Shown here: in pieces, positions 45,396 through 54,201 of the stretch
Numbering within the stretch: the stretch's first letter is position 1
Layout of the letters: each line of letters opens with the position of its first letter
DNA from: Leptospira selangorensis
Lineage (GTDB): Bacteria; Spirochaetota; Leptospiria; Leptospirales; Leptospiraceae
Assembly (NCBI RefSeq): GCF_004769405.1
Contig: NZ_RQES01000018.1
Location: 434,001-498,000 of the forward strand
Reading direction: 5' to 3'
DNA: 64,000 bases
The notes under the pieces: model-generated
What the model saw: only the letters and a program-made list of their open reading frames with translations
What the model was told of the DNA's origin: nothing
Database searches by the model: none
Program-made: the position numbers and the translations under genes

Positions 45396-47552
45396 ATGGT
45401 ACGCCAACATTATAGATCATGTACTTTATGCGAAGCTATGTGCGGACTCAGACTAGAGATAGAGGACGATATAGTAGTCGCAGTTAGAGGTGACAAAGAA
45501 GATAAGTTTAGCAGAGGTCATCTCTGCGCCAAAGGACCTGAACTTAAAAATTTATATGAGGATCCTGATAGACTTAAATTTCCTTTAAAACGTACAGAGA
45601 AAGGATGGGAGAAGGTAGACTGGGTCACGGCCCTCACTGATATCGCTACAAAACTTGTAGAGATCCAAAATAAGTACGGAAACGATTCAATCGCAGTATA
45701 TAGCGGAAACCCAAGTGTTCATAATTATGGTTCCATGTTATTCGGCCAAAGGTTTATAGGACGTTTAAGAACTAAAAATAATTATTCTGCAACTTCTGTA
45801 GATCAACTTCCTCACCAATTACTTTCTTATTGGATGTTCGGTCACCAATTACTTGTCCCAATCCCTGATATAGATAGAACCAATTTCTTTTTAATCTTAG
45901 GCGGAAATCCATTTGCATCCAACGGAAGTTTAATGACTGTTCCGGACGTAAAAAAGAGATTAAAAGAGATCCAGGAAAGAGGTGGGAAATACGTAGTTAT
46001 AGACCCGAGAAAAACCGAAACAGCAGTTCATGCAGACGAACATCATTTTATTCTGCCAGGAACGGACGCATTCTTCCTTCTTTCCATTATAGATGTATTA
46101 TTTACGAAAAACTTAACTAAGAAAAATTCTCTGATCAAAGAAGAAGATTTACTAAAATTAAGATCTATTGCCTCACAGTATCCTGCTTCTGAAACGGAAA
46201 AACTGACCGGGATCTCCGCAGAAACTGTGGAAAGGATCGCATTAGAATTTTCGAAAGCTTCCGGTGCGGTATGTTATGGTCGCGTAGGAGTTTCTACACA
46301 GGCATTTGGTGCGCTTTGCCAATGGCTTATCAATTCTATCAACTGTATCACAGGAAATATGGACTCGGTAGGAGGTGCAATGTTTACACTTCCTGCGGTG
46401 GACATGATAGATCCAAAAGGAGTGATGAAAAGTTCGCCTGGAAGTTTTCATACGTACGGTTCAAGAGTCAGGGATTTACCTGAATTTAATGAAGAATTAC
46501 CGGTCGCAGCACTTGCTGAAGAAATTTTGACTCCTGGACAGGGGCAGGTCAAGGCGCTTGTCACTTCTGCAGGAAATCCTGTTTTATCTACACCAAACGG
46601 TTCTCAATTGGAGAAAGCAGTCTCTAATCTGGAATTTATGGTAAGTGTGGATTTTTATTTAAATGAGACCACTAAACATGCTCATTATATTCTTCCACCA
46701 AGTTCTGCCTTGGAACATGATCATTACGATTTAGTATTTAATGTTTTTGCGGTACGAAATACTGTCAGATACAACCAATCTGCATTTGAACCCGAAGCGG
46801 GGATGTTGCACGATTGGGAAATTTTTTCGGATCTGACCAAAAGAATAGAACTTTTGAAATCTGAAAAACCTCTTCCTAAAGAACTGATCAAAACTAAGAT
46901 CACTCCTTCTGCGATCATTGATCATGCTTTGAAGTCAGGACCTTATGGAGAAAAATCAGGATCTTCCGTTGGAATGAGTTTGGAACTTCTGAAAAACAGT
47001 CCTCATGGGGTAGATCTTGGTGCGTTGAAGTCATGTTTTCCAGAAAGGCTTTGGACGGAAGATAAGATGATCCGACTTGTTCCTAAGGAAGTAGTTTCCG
47101 ATTTAGATCGATTGGCCAAATACGGACAAAAACTTCTTTCCGACAAAAAAGAGAATGGTCCGTTCTTATTGATAGGAAGAAGACATTTAAGAAATAATAA
47201 TTCATGGATGCATAATCTTCCAAAACTAATGACTGGAAAAGATAGATGTACACTCATGATCCATCCGGAGGATGCGAACTTACTCGGTATTAAAGAAGAG
47301 GAGGAAGTTCTCGTAGAATCTAGAGTAGGTGGAATACGGCTACCTGCCGAGATCACGGATGAAATGATGAGAGGAGTGGTGAGTATTCCTCATGGATTCG
47401 GACATGCAAAAGAGGGAGTTTCTCTTCAAGTTGCCTCCAAATTTGCCGGTTCGAGTATCAATGATCTAACCGACGATCAGGTTCTGGATGAACTTTCCGG
47501 AAATGCAGCGTTTAGCGGTATTCCGGTTTCTTTAAGTAAAAGGTCCGCTTAA
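45396..47552 (+). CDS. Molybdopterin-dependent oxidoreductase
   Basis: The 718-residue protein belongs to the DMSO-reductase superfamily. An N-terminal [4Fe-4S] site has Cys9, Cys12, Cys16 and Cys44 (CTLCEAMC, then GHLCAKG). The molybdopterin domains follow (LILGGNPFASNGSLM, VIDPRKTETAVHADEH, TSAGNPVLSTPNG), and the C-terminal dinucleotide-binding domain carries RRHLRNNNSWMHN and VSIPHGFGHAKEGVS. There is no in-frame TGA, so no selenocysteine. Substrate is not obvious; no electron-transfer subunit is adjacent. Moco synthesis genes lie about 4 kb downstream in the same window. Confidence 0.9.
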   Translation: MVRQHYRSCTLCEAMCGLRLEIEDDIVVAVRGDKEDKFSRGHLCAKGPELKNLYEDPDRLKFPLKRTEKGWEKVDWVTALTDIATKLVEIQNKYGNDSIAVYSGNPSVHNYGSMLFGQRFIGRLRTKNNYSATSVDQLPHQLLSYWMFGHQLLVPIPDIDRTNFFLILGGNPFASNGSLMTVPDVKKRLKEIQERGGKYVVIDPRKTETAVHADEHHFILPGTDAFFLLSIIDVLFTKNLTKKNSLIKEEDLLKLRSIASQYPASETEKLTGISAETVERIALEFSKASGAVCYGRVGVSTQAFGALCQWLINSINCITGNMDSVGGAMFTLPAVDMIDPKGVMKSSPGSFHTYGSRVRDLPEFNEELPVAALAEEILTPGQGQVKALVTSAGNPVLSTPNGSQLEKAVSNLEFMVSVDFYLNETTKHAHYILPPSSALEHDHYDLVFNVFAVRNTVRYNQSAFEPEAGMLHDWEIFSDLTKRIELLKSEKPLPKELIKTKITPSAIIDHALKSGPYGEKSGSSVGMSLELLKNSPHGVDLGALKSCFPERLWTEDKMIRLVPKEVVSDLDRLAKYGQKLLSDKKENGPFLLIGRRHLRNNNSWMHNLPKLMTGKDRCTLMIHPEDANLLGIKEEEEVLVESRVGGIRLPAEITDEMMRGVVSIPHGFGHAKEGVSLQVASKFAGSSINDLTDDQVLDELSGNAAFSGIPVSLSKRSA

Positions 47553-47561
47553 GTTCGAAAC

Positions 47562-47590
47562 AAATCCGCCTGGGGATCCTAGGCGGGTTT
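47562..47590. terminator. Bidirectional intrinsic terminator
   Basis: A 10-bp stem (AAATCCGCCT at 47562-47571 with AGGCGGGTTT at 47581-47590, one G-T mismatch) closes a 9-nt loop, with A/T-rich flanks on both sides. It lies exactly between convergent genes ending at 47552 and 47596, so it can serve both. Confidence 0.75.
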
Positions 47591-47595
47591 AAAAT

Positions 47596-48048
47596 TTAAT
47601 TTTTGTCGTAAGCTTCTTGTAGTTTAGATATTTCTATCTTATACATTTGTAACATTGCTTGAGTAACTCTCTGTGCCTTCTCTTGGTTTTTATCATATAA
47701 ATATTTTTCCAAGATAGGCGGGATAATCTGCCAGGACAGACCGAACTTATCTTTTACCCAACCACAAGGTTGTTTGGCTCCGCCTACAGAAAGTTTTTCA
47801 TATAGATCATCTATTTCTGCCTGGGTTTCTGCACTGATATAGATGGAGAATGCTTCTGTAAATTTGAAATGAGGACCTCCGGTAAAAGCCAAAAATTTTT
47901 GACCTTCTATCTCGAATTTGGCGGAAGCCATTTCCCCGCCTAATTTAGTAAGATTTTCTATTTTCATATTTTTGAATATGCCTGAATAGAATTGGAGTGC
48001 TTCTTCTAAACCTTTATCGAACATTAAAAACGGAATTGCCTTTTGCAT
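47596..48048 (-). CDS. VOC-family protein (PhnB/3-demethylubiquinone methyltransferase-like)
   Basis: The 150-residue protein has the PhnB-type VOC fold: MQKAIPFLMFDKGLEEALQF, then FEIEGQKFLAFTGGPHFKFT, and CGWVKDKFGLSWQIIPPIL near the end. This last block is the family signature of proteins annotated as 3-demethylubiquinone methyltransferase-like; true enzymatic activity is unproven. It is the last gene of the ArsR operon, 4 nt after the membrane protein gene. Confidence 0.82.
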   Translation of the reverse strand: MQKAIPFLMFDKGLEEALQFYSGIFKNMKIENLTKLGGEMASAKFEIEGQKFLAFTGGPHFKFTEAFSIYISAETQAEIDDLYEKLSVGGAKQPCGWVKDKFGLSWQIIPPILEKYLYDKNQEKAQRVTQAMLQMYKIEISKLQEAYDKN

Positions 48049-48052
48049 ATTT

Positions 48053-48448
48053 TTATCCTTTACGTTTTAGGAATATAAACCCACCCAACCAGGAGAGAGG
48101 GATAGAAATTACGATTAGTCCGATAGAATACCAAGCAGGTCCTTGGTCTCCCATTTGGATATGACCCAAGGTGCTCGCTATCGTACCGATTACACCTAAT
48201 GTAATCACGTGTCCGATCGGACTATGAGGAGCAAGTTTTGCTGTAAAATATCCTCCTAAAATCGCAAGAGCCAAACGGTAAGAGCTTGCGAGAAGGAATA
48301 AACTATCCGACATTCTTTCTCCCATTGGAGGATAACAATTTGTGATATGTAGTACCGCGTCGATAGCTATAGCCGGTATTACATTGATCAGGATACCGGT
48401 AAAAACGGCTCCTATACTTTTTAAGATAGAAATTGTTTTTAGGCTCAT
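48053..48448 (-). CDS. Uncharacterised four-helix membrane protein in ArsR operon
   Basis: A 131-residue protein with four predicted membrane helices (about 10-32, 48-68, 78-98, 105-127). It contains ITNCYPPMGERMSD between helices 1 and 2 and ends FIFLKRKG, a positive-inside end. No family is recognised. The two-base gap from the AHSA1 gene and 4-nt gap to the VOC gene place it firmly in the ArsR-controlled operon. Confidence 0.8.
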   Translation of the reverse strand: MSLKTISILKSIGAVFTGILINVIPAIAIDAVLHITNCYPPMGERMSDSLFLLASSYRLALAILGGYFTAKLAPHSPIGHVITLGVIGTIASTLGHIQMGDQGPAWYSIGLIVISIPLSWLGGFIFLKRKG

Positions 48449-48450
48449 GA

Positions 48451-48957
48451 TTATTTTTTTCCTTCCAGAATTAGAGTATCCAGTAAAGTTTCCAGGCGAT
48501 TATAACTTTGAGAAGCTCCGCCTTCCATTGGAGATTTGACTACTGTATCTCTTCCTTCTTTGGTTTCGTATTGAATGTTGATCGTAACAAATGTTTTGCC
48601 GGATTTTTCGACAAACGTAGTCGTGAGCAAAGCTTCTCCAGGATACCATGCCTCATCAAAAGATTCAGTTTGAACGAGTCTGTCCGGTCCTGAAATTTCC
48701 TTATAAGTTCCTCCTGCTCCCATTGTAGATCCGTCTTTTAGATATTTCCAAACATATCTATATTTTCCGCCAACTTTCAGATCTACTGTGCATACATCCA
48801 AACTCCAACCGTCCGGACCGTATAACCAACGTTTGATTAATTCAGGTTTTGTAAAACAGTCGAATACCAGATCTTTATCCGCATTAAACTCGCGGGTCAT
48901 TACGATTTCCCTGTCTCCTTTAGCCTCTACCTTTAAGGTTCCAACAAAGCTGCTCAT
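48451..48957 (-). CDS. SRPBCC/AHSA1-domain protein
   Basis: The 168-residue protein has the START/AHSA1 fold: VMTREFNADKDLVFDCFTKP (about 19-38), ELIKRWLYGPDGWSLDVCTV, and GGKYRYVWKYLKDGS. Such proteins bind small hydrophobic ligands and very often sit next to ArsR-type regulators, as here (one base after arsR). The ligand is unknown. Length is typical. Confidence 0.88.
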   Translation of the reverse strand: MSSFVGTLKVEAKGDREIVMTREFNADKDLVFDCFTKPELIKRWLYGPDGWSLDVCTVDLKVGGKYRYVWKYLKDGSTMGAGGTYKEISGPDRLVQTESFDEAWYPGEALLTTTFVEKSGKTFVTINIQYETKEGRDTVVKSPMEGGASQSYNRLETLLDTLILEGKK

Positions 48958-48958
48958 T

Positions 48959-49339
48959 CTATTCTCCTTTTTTATTCTTACGTTTTGGGGAAGGTCGTTT
49001 AGAAAGTTTTAATTCTTCTATAAGTGAATCCAATTGATTGAATCTTCCTTCCCAGAATTTCCTATAATTTTCCAACCATTCGGTAGCTTCTTCCAATGGT
49101 TTAGCTTCTAATTTGCGTAATCTTTTTTGGGCATCCTTGATCCCCGAGATGAGTCCTGCTTTTTCCAAAACCTTTAAATGTTTAGAAATTGCGGGTTGGC
49201 TCATGGAAAATGGTTTTGCCAAATCCATTACGGAAACCTCTCCATTCGCTAAACGTGATAGGATTGCCCTTCTTGTAGGGTCTGAGAGGGCTGCAAATGT
49301 AGCATCCAATCTGGCCGACTGATTAAGTGCATGATTCAT
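48959..49339 (-). CDS. ArsR-family transcriptional regulator
   Basis: The 126-residue protein has a winged helix-turn-helix at about 18-88: LDATFAALSDPTRRAILSRL, then the recognition helix MSQPAISKHLKVLEKAGLI. It lacks the metal-binding Cys pair of true ArsR; it belongs to the group paired with AHSA1 proteins. It heads a four-gene operon. A perfect palindrome lies 5 to 26 nt before its start codon, ideal for autorepression, since it would cover promoter and ribosome site. Confidence 0.9.
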   Translation of the reverse strand: MNHALNQSARLDATFAALSDPTRRAILSRLANGEVSVMDLAKPFSMSQPAISKHLKVLEKAGLISGIKDAQKRLRKLEAKPLEEATEWLENYRKFWEGRFNQLDSLIEELKLSKRPSPKRKNKKGE

Positions 49340-49343
49340 ATTT

Positions 49344-49365
49344 TATATAACCATATGGTTATATA
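49344..49365. promoter_or_regulatory. Likely ArsR operator, perfect 22-bp palindrome
   Basis: Arms TATATAACCAT and ATGGTTATATA join with no loop. It lies directly upstream of the arsR start codon (49339) and within the 101-base gap to divergent pfpI-like gene. AT-rich perfect two-fold symmetry is what ArsR-type dimers bind. Confidence 0.75.
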
Positions 49366-49440
49366 TTTAAAATAAGCAAGTACTTTTTAGGAAATTATTT
49401 TCGAATTCGTTTGTAGTTAAGAATGTGACAAAGAGGGATT

Positions 49441-50031
49441 ATGGGGCAGATTTCAGTTCATATTTTGGCATTTAACGAAGTAGAAGTTTTGGATCTTTCC
49501 GGTCCCTACGAAGTGTTTTCCATCACCGAGAATGAAAATAAGGAAAAATTATTCAAAGTTTCTATAGTTGCGGAGAAGAAGGAGCTACTACATGCAAGGA
49601 ATCGCTTTCCGGTTTTTCCTCATCTTACGATCGAAGAATCAGGCGTTCCGGATATTTTAATTATCCCGGGTGGATACGGAGCAGAAGAAATTGAGATCCA
49701 TAATAAGAAGTTACTAAGCTGGATCAAAGAAATGGAACCTAAAGTAAAGATCTTAGCTTCTATATGCACTGGTGCGTTTTTACTCGCAGAGGCGGGAATT
49801 TTAGATGGAATGGAAGTTACCACTCATTGGATGGACCAAGAGACTTTGCGCAAGAATTACCCCAAGATCAAAAAAGTAGTCCATGAAAAATTTATAGATC
49901 ATGGACATATTCTGACTTCAGGAGGAGTTTCCAGAGGAATTTTGATGTCACTACATATAGTGGAGAGGTTAGTAGGCAAGAAGATCGCAGAGTTTACTGC
50001 GAGAAGAATGGAATTTGATCCTTATCTTTAA
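49441..50031 (+). CDS. DJ-1/PfpI-family protein
   Basis: The 196-residue protein has the class I glutamine amidotransferase-like fold of DJ-1/PfpI: ILAFNEVEVLDLSGPYEVF (about 7-25), DILIIPGGYGAEEI, the nucleophile elbow ASICTGAFLLAEAGILDG (Cys near 104) and VTTHWMDQETL. The closest type resembles isonitrile hydratase-like or AraC-linked DJ-1 proteins, but without an AraC domain. Function is not determined. It is divergent from arsR and may share the operator region. Confidence 0.85.
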   Translation: MGQISVHILAFNEVEVLDLSGPYEVFSITENENKEKLFKVSIVAEKKELLHARNRFPVFPHLTIEESGVPDILIIPGGYGAEEIEIHNKKLLSWIKEMEPKVKILASICTGAFLLAEAGILDGMEVTTHWMDQETLRKNYPKIKKVVHEKFIDHGHILTSGGVSRGILMSLHIVERLVGKKIAEFTARRMEFDPYL

Positions 50032-50041
50032 TTAGCGGAAA

Positions 50042-50488
50042 ATGGGAAAATACAAAAGTTACAAATTTAGATCCCAATCCTTTTTTGTAGATTCGCTCAT
50101 GGTAATCTTGAAAGTGATTGTTTTATTAGTTTTTATAAGCTATTTTTCCGAGGCAGGTGCAGTTACTTTTGCAATTTTTCTACTAATCTCCTTCGCTTCC
50201 ATACGAGCTATTGTTTGGTTTTTTAGTCCGAATTTAGAGATCATGATTACTGATGAAAATCTCCTATATAAGCTGTATTCAAAAAATCGAATTTTATCTT
50301 CAGGAAGTATTAGTAAAGATGAAATCAAATCCATGTATTTTCAATATTATCAATTAATAAGTACAATAGCGTTTGAAACTACCTCAGGAAAAGTAATTTG
50401 GTTTGAATGTTACGGGTGGGATAAGTATGCCTTAGAGGAAATTAAGGAAAAATTAAATGGTAAGAGAAACAGTTTCTTGCCACGTTGA
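50042..50488 (+). CDS. Uncharacterised small membrane protein
   Basis: A 148-residue protein with two hydrophobic segments (about 18-37 and 41-61) followed by a beta-rich domain (IMITDENLLYKLYSKNRIL, GKVIWFECYGWDKYALEEI), a layout like bacterial PH-domain membrane proteins. It starts 10 nt after the pfpI-like gene, with GCGGAAAATGG context. Codon use is more A/T-rich than its neighbours. Confidence 0.65.
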   Translation: MGKYKSYKFRSQSFFVDSLMVILKVIVLLVFISYFSEAGAVTFAIFLLISFASIRAIVWFFSPNLEIMITDENLLYKLYSKNRILSSGSISKDEIKSMYFQYYQLISTIAFETTSGKVIWFECYGWDKYALEEIKEKLNGKRNSFLPR

Positions 50489-50627
50489 GTCGGATTGTCT
50501 TTCTTTCGTCTTTTGTTCCAATCCGGAACGGTTTATATAATAGCAGGTGTATTTGCTTATTCTGTAATGTAAATATAATGGGAAAACCTATATCTTTCGA
50601 GAGAAATTATCGTATTTAAAAAATCTC

Positions 50628-51674
50628 TTATAGGGCCAATATTTTTCTTCCACCTTGTAGTGAATAAGCAGTAAGTCCTGCTTCTTTTAGAATTTTAGCC
50701 GCTTTTTTAGATCGAATTCCTGATTCACAAATCGTAATATAGATTTTTTCTTTCGAAAAACTTAATGCTGTGTTTATGGAGAGTTCGGAAAGGGGGGAAA
50801 ATATTGAATTTCCAATAGGAGTTTCTTTTCTTTCTTCTGATTCTCGTACATCGAGTAGAATGTATTTTGGGTCCTTCTTCCATTCTTTCCAATCTTTTAG
50901 ATCGATCTCATCTCTGAATGTTTCTTCTCTTTTGCCGGAACCGCATTCAGAACAATTCGGATCCGCTTCTAAAAAAGTTTCATATAGAAGGGGAGACTCC
51001 CATTCCAATTGGAATGCGGAATGAGTCGGAGATTTTTCAGGAAAAAGCAGATATTGGATCGCAAAAGAAGCTTGGTATAGACCTGCAATCGCAGTTTGTA
51101 CACCTAACACTCCTCCATCTTCGCAGGAAAGAAGTTCGGATCCTTCTAAATTCGGATACAAACATTTATAACAAGGTTTTCCATGAGGAGAGAAGATCGC
51201 TACTTGTGCGCTTGTCCTAAAAACGGAAGCTGCTACGAGAGGTTTAAAATTTTGGATACAAAATCGGTTGATTGTATATTTGGCTTGGATCTGGTCCGTA
51301 CAATCCAAAACTATATCCCAATTTTTGAATATACTTGGATCTATTCTTTCGGAAAAAATTTCAGTGAATGTTTCTATTTGAATACCGGGGACCCTTGCTT
51401 GTATATATTCCTTGGTAGTATCCGTTTTTTTTCTGCCAATATCGGAAAGAGTGAATGCCGTTTGCCTGTGAAGGTTGCTTAATTCTACGGTATCAAAATC
51501 CCAAAGTCCGATCCTTCCCACTCCTGCAGTTGCTAGATGTAAGGAAGCAGGGGAGCCCAAGCCCCCAAGTCCGATCACCAATGCTGATTTTTGGAGAAGT
51601 CCATTTTGACCGGATTCTCCTAAAAACGGCAGTTTAGTTTGTCTGGAAAAATACTTTTTCTGTTCCGGACTCAT
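50628..51674 (-). CDS. moeB: ThiF/MoeB-type E1-like protein with C-terminal rhodanese domain
   Basis: This 348-residue fusion would adenylate the C-terminal Gly of a ubiquitin-like carrier (MoaD or ThiS) and perhaps add sulfur. The E1-like domain (about 1-245) shows VIGLGGLGSPASLHLATAGV, DFDTVELSNLHRQ and zinc pairs CYKCL and CSECG. The rhodanese domain (about 260-345) has YILLDVRESEER and the active-site loop CESGIRS with Cys present. It is divergent from moaA and separated by 70 bases, so Moco synthesis is the likely role, though thiamine synthesis is possible. Confidence 0.85.
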   Translation of the reverse strand: MSPEQKKYFSRQTKLPFLGESGQNGLLQKSALVIGLGGLGSPASLHLATAGVGRIGLWDFDTVELSNLHRQTAFTLSDIGRKKTDTTKEYIQARVPGIQIETFTEIFSERIDPSIFKNWDIVLDCTDQIQAKYTINRFCIQNFKPLVAASVFRTSAQVAIFSPHGKPCYKCLYPNLEGSELLSCEDGGVLGVQTAIAGLYQASFAIQYLLFPEKSPTHSAFQLEWESPLLYETFLEADPNCSECGSGKREETFRDEIDLKDWKEWKKDPKYILLDVRESEERKETPIGNSIFSPLSELSINTALSFSKEKIYITICESGIRSKKAAKILKEAGLTAYSLQGGRKILAL

Positions 51675-51744
51675 CTAAAGAAAGGATCTTATATTTTCGC
51701 ATCCCCGACAAGACTTTTTAATTGGCTTTCATAAGCGTCCGGGT

Positions 51745-52698
51745 ATGGTAAGCTTGGACATCGTGGATGCTTACGGTCGAAAATTCGAAGTGCTTAGGGT
51801 GAGTGTTACATCCTCTTGCGGCTTCGGCTGTGTGTATTGTGCTCCCGGCACTGCGTTAAATGGAGAAGGTGCAAACGGTTCTTTTTTAAGCGCTGAACTT
51901 CTTCATAAAAATATCCTTCTTCTTTCCCGTAAAATTTTTATCAAAGAGATTCATTTAACAGGTGGAGAGCCAACTCTTCATAAGGATCTTCCTAATCTTG
52001 TTAAGGTGGCTAAAGAGGAGAAGATCCCAAATATCGCACTTACCTCTAACGGATTTTTCAGAGATGGTCTTATCCGAGATCTGAAACTTGCGGGTCTTGA
52101 TAGAATGAACTTCTCCTTGGATTCACTTTCTCAGGAATCTTTTTCTCTCATCTCCGGCAAAAATCTTCCTGTAATTCGTTTATTAAATAGGATAGAAGAA
52201 GCCATCCAAGAAGGACTCGAAGTTAAACTCAATTGTACCGTATTAAAAGGTTATAATGAAGAGCAGATCCGCCCGATTCTTCGTTGGGCGGGAGAAAGAA
52301 ATCTTCCGATCCGTTATTTGGAATTAATGAAGATGGGACCTCTTAGGACAAAACATTCCGAATTATTCTTTTCCGCTGCAAAGATGAAAGAAGAGTTGGG
52401 TTTAGAATTTAATTTTGAACCTGAGATCACGCCGATCGAGTCCACCGCAAAATATTATCGCACTTCTGAAAATTATAGATTCGGGATCATTGCAAATCAT
52501 ACGGAACCTTTCTGCGACGGTTGTAACCGTCTTAGGATGGATCATCTGGGAAAAATTTACGGATGTTTAAGCGATTTTCGTTCATTCCCAGTTTCGGAAG
52601 ATGAGTCTGAGTTGGAGAATTCTTTAGATCTTGCAATGAAGACCAAAAAAAACGAGTTTACCGGAAGTGAACTTTCTATGAAATATATAGGCGGATAG
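51745..52698 (+). CDS. moaA: GTP 3',8-cyclase MoaA
   Basis: MoaA is the radical-SAM enzyme that begins molybdenum-cofactor synthesis from GTP. The 317-residue protein has CxxxCxxC in SSCGFGCVYCAPG (about 23-35), HLTGGEPTLHKDL, the second cluster CDGCNRLRMDHLGKIYGCL (CxxC then Cys 13 later, about 257-275) and the essential C-terminal GG (KYIGG). It starts at ATG 51745. It is the first gene of moaA-moaD-moaE-mobA; moaC is not in the window. Confidence 0.95.
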   Translation: MVSLDIVDAYGRKFEVLRVSVTSSCGFGCVYCAPGTALNGEGANGSFLSAELLHKNILLLSRKIFIKEIHLTGGEPTLHKDLPNLVKVAKEEKIPNIALTSNGFFRDGLIRDLKLAGLDRMNFSLDSLSQESFSLISGKNLPVIRLLNRIEEAIQEGLEVKLNCTVLKGYNEEQIRPILRWAGERNLPIRYLELMKMGPLRTKHSELFFSAAKMKEELGLEFNFEPEITPIESTAKYYRTSENYRFGIIANHTEPFCDGCNRLRMDHLGKIYGCLSDFRSFPVSEDESELENSLDLAMKTKKNEFTGSELSMKYIGG

Positions 52699-52941
52699 AT
52701 GGATATTCAACTTTTGTTTTTTGCCGCAGTGAAAGATCATTTTCCCGATCTCAAAAAAATAGAAGTCTCAGAAGGAGATTCTATTGTCCATCTTCGTAAA
52801 ATTCTTACTAATACAAATCCGGATTCGGAATCTATTTTAAAAGTGAGTAGATTTGCAGTAAACCAATCCATCGTAGGCGATGATTTTGTCTTAAGGGAAG
52901 GTTCAGTGGTAGCAGTACTTCCTCCTTCCAGCGGTGGTTGA
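52699..52941 (+). CDS. moaD: Molybdopterin synthase sulfur carrier subunit MoaD
   Basis: The 80-residue ubiquitin-like protein ends in SSGG, the Gly-Gly tail that carries sulfur as a thiocarboxylate. Other family signs are IQLLFFAAVKDHFPD at the start and FAVNQSIVGDDFVLREG near the end (VAVLPPSSGG). It begins directly after the moaA stop (TAGATG, no gap) and overlaps moaE. Confidence 0.93.
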   Translation: MDIQLLFFAAVKDHFPDLKKIEVSEGDSIVHLRKILTNTNPDSESILKVSRFAVNQSIVGDDFVLREGSVVAVLPPSSGG

Positions 52942-52942
52942 T

Positions 52943-53380
52943 ATGTCCGTTTTAGAAACTTATTCTCATATATCTTCTTCTCCCATTTTTGTTTCTTCAG
53001 AGTTACCTGATATTCCTGAGATGGGCGGTTTTGTGGTGTTTTCAGGGATTGTTCGAAATCTAAACGAAGGGAAGAAGGTGACTCATCTGGAATACGAAGC
53101 CTACGCTCCTATGGCAAACGAGATGATCTCGAATATTCTTGCAGATGCTTGCAAAAAATGGGACCTTCTTCATGCAAACTGTATACATAGAGTCGGAAAA
53201 TTAGGAATTTCAGAGATCGCAGTGATCGTGGAAACAGGATCGGTACATAGAGCAGAAGCATACGAATCCAATCGTTATATCATAGACCGGGTAAAACACG
53301 AGGTCCCGATTTGGAAAAAGGAATTTTATTTTGACGGTTCTTCCCAATGGTCGAAGGGCTGTGTACATGAGAGCCACTGA
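52943..53380 (+). CDS. moaE: Molybdopterin synthase catalytic subunit MoaE
   Basis: MoaE builds the dithiolene of molybdopterin with sulfur from MoaD. From ATG 52943 (chosen over GTG 52934, which lies inside moaD) the protein is 145 residues, matching the family. It shows GGFVVFSGIVRNLNEGK, LEYEAYAPMANEMI, CIHRVGKLGISEIAV and the catalytic PIWKKEFYFDGSSQW. It overlaps mobA at its 3' end. Confidence 0.94.
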   Translation: MSVLETYSHISSSPIFVSSELPDIPEMGGFVVFSGIVRNLNEGKKVTHLEYEAYAPMANEMISNILADACKKWDLLHANCIHRVGKLGISEIAVIVETGSVHRAEAYESNRYIIDRVKHEVPIWKKEFYFDGSSQWSKGCVHESH

Positions 53381-53978
53381 TTCCGTTGGGATCGTACTTG
53401 CAGGTGGAAAAAGTTCTAGAATGGGAAGGGATAAATCCTTCTTATCCTTAAATAGCCGAAAATTCTTTCTTATAGAATCTTATAAAAAGCTAAAATTCCT
53501 ATGTAAGAATGTATTAGTTTCCATTCGAGAAGAACAAAGAGAAGAATATTCCAAACATATTCCTAACGAATTTCTGGTTTCCGATTCTATTCCAAATATA
53601 GAAGGCCCGTTACAAGGTATTTTCAGTTCTTTCCTTCTTTTCCAAAACGATCCTAATATAAAGAATTTTTTAGTCTTAGCGGTTGATCTTCCTTATATGA
53701 GGACCAAAACTTTAGCCAGATTATATTCTAAAAAGGAAATGGTCGGTTCGGGAGTTTTTTACCAAACGGAAGAAGGAGTCGAACCGTTATGCGGTCTTTA
53801 TTCTTCCGAGTATCTACGTTTTTTATTCCAAGAATTCGAAAAAGGAGTCTTAAACTCCGTTTCTCCCAAAATTTTAGTCCAACGAGGAAATCCTAGTCTT
53901 TTGGATATTCCGGAAATGGAAAAATCCTCCTTTATTAACCTAAATTCTCCCGAGGATCTAAACCTTCCAAAGTCCTAA
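53367..53978 (+). CDS. mobA: Molybdenum cofactor guanylyltransferase MobA
   Basis: MobA attaches GMP to molybdopterin to form the dinucleotide cofactor used by DMSO-reductase-family enzymes such as the one at 45396. From ATG 53367 the protein is 203 residues, with the nucleotide signature VLAGGKSSRMGRDKSFLSL near its start, GPLQGIFSSF and LAVDLPYMRT. The start lies inside the end of moaE (14-nt overlap), a sign of coupled translation. The longer frame to 53331 gives an N-terminus copied from moaE bases and is unlikely. Confidence 0.9.
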   Translation: MRATDSVGIVLAGGKSSRMGRDKSFLSLNSRKFFLIESYKKLKFLCKNVLVSIREEQREEYSKHIPNEFLVSDSIPNIEGPLQGIFSSFLLFQNDPNIKNFLVLAVDLPYMRTKTLARLYSKKEMVGSGVFYQTEEGVEPLCGLYSSEYLRFLFQEFEKGVLNSVSPKILVQRGNPSLLDIPEMEKSSFINLNSPEDLNLPKS

Positions 53979-54006
53979 GAGCCTGTCCCAAAAGGTCCAG
54001 GCTCTT
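53977..54006 (+). terminator. Hairpin at the end of mobA
   Basis: A 9-bp perfect stem (AAGAGCCTG at 53977-53985 with CAGGCTCTT at 53998-54006) begins inside the mobA stop codon. It has no T-tract after it, so termination would be weak or Rho-assisted; it may also protect the mRNA end. It separates the Moco operon from the tRNA gene. Confidence 0.55.
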
Positions 54007-54074
54007 GAAGCCCGCATGGGCGGACTATAAGTTTCCGATCAAAAACCGATTTACATGGGGTTCCGGAGAGAAAA

Positions 54075-54164
<90 letters not shown>

Positions 54165-54201
54165 TACAGAAGTCGTCCTCCGCCTTCTGTCTTCTGAGAC
54201 C

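Noticed and set aside
45396..47552. Selenocysteine in the molybdopterin oxidoreductase
   Set aside because: The frame contains no internal TGA.
53331..53366. Extended N-terminus for mobA
   Set aside because: The added residues come from moaE coding bases, and the family start fits ATG 53367.
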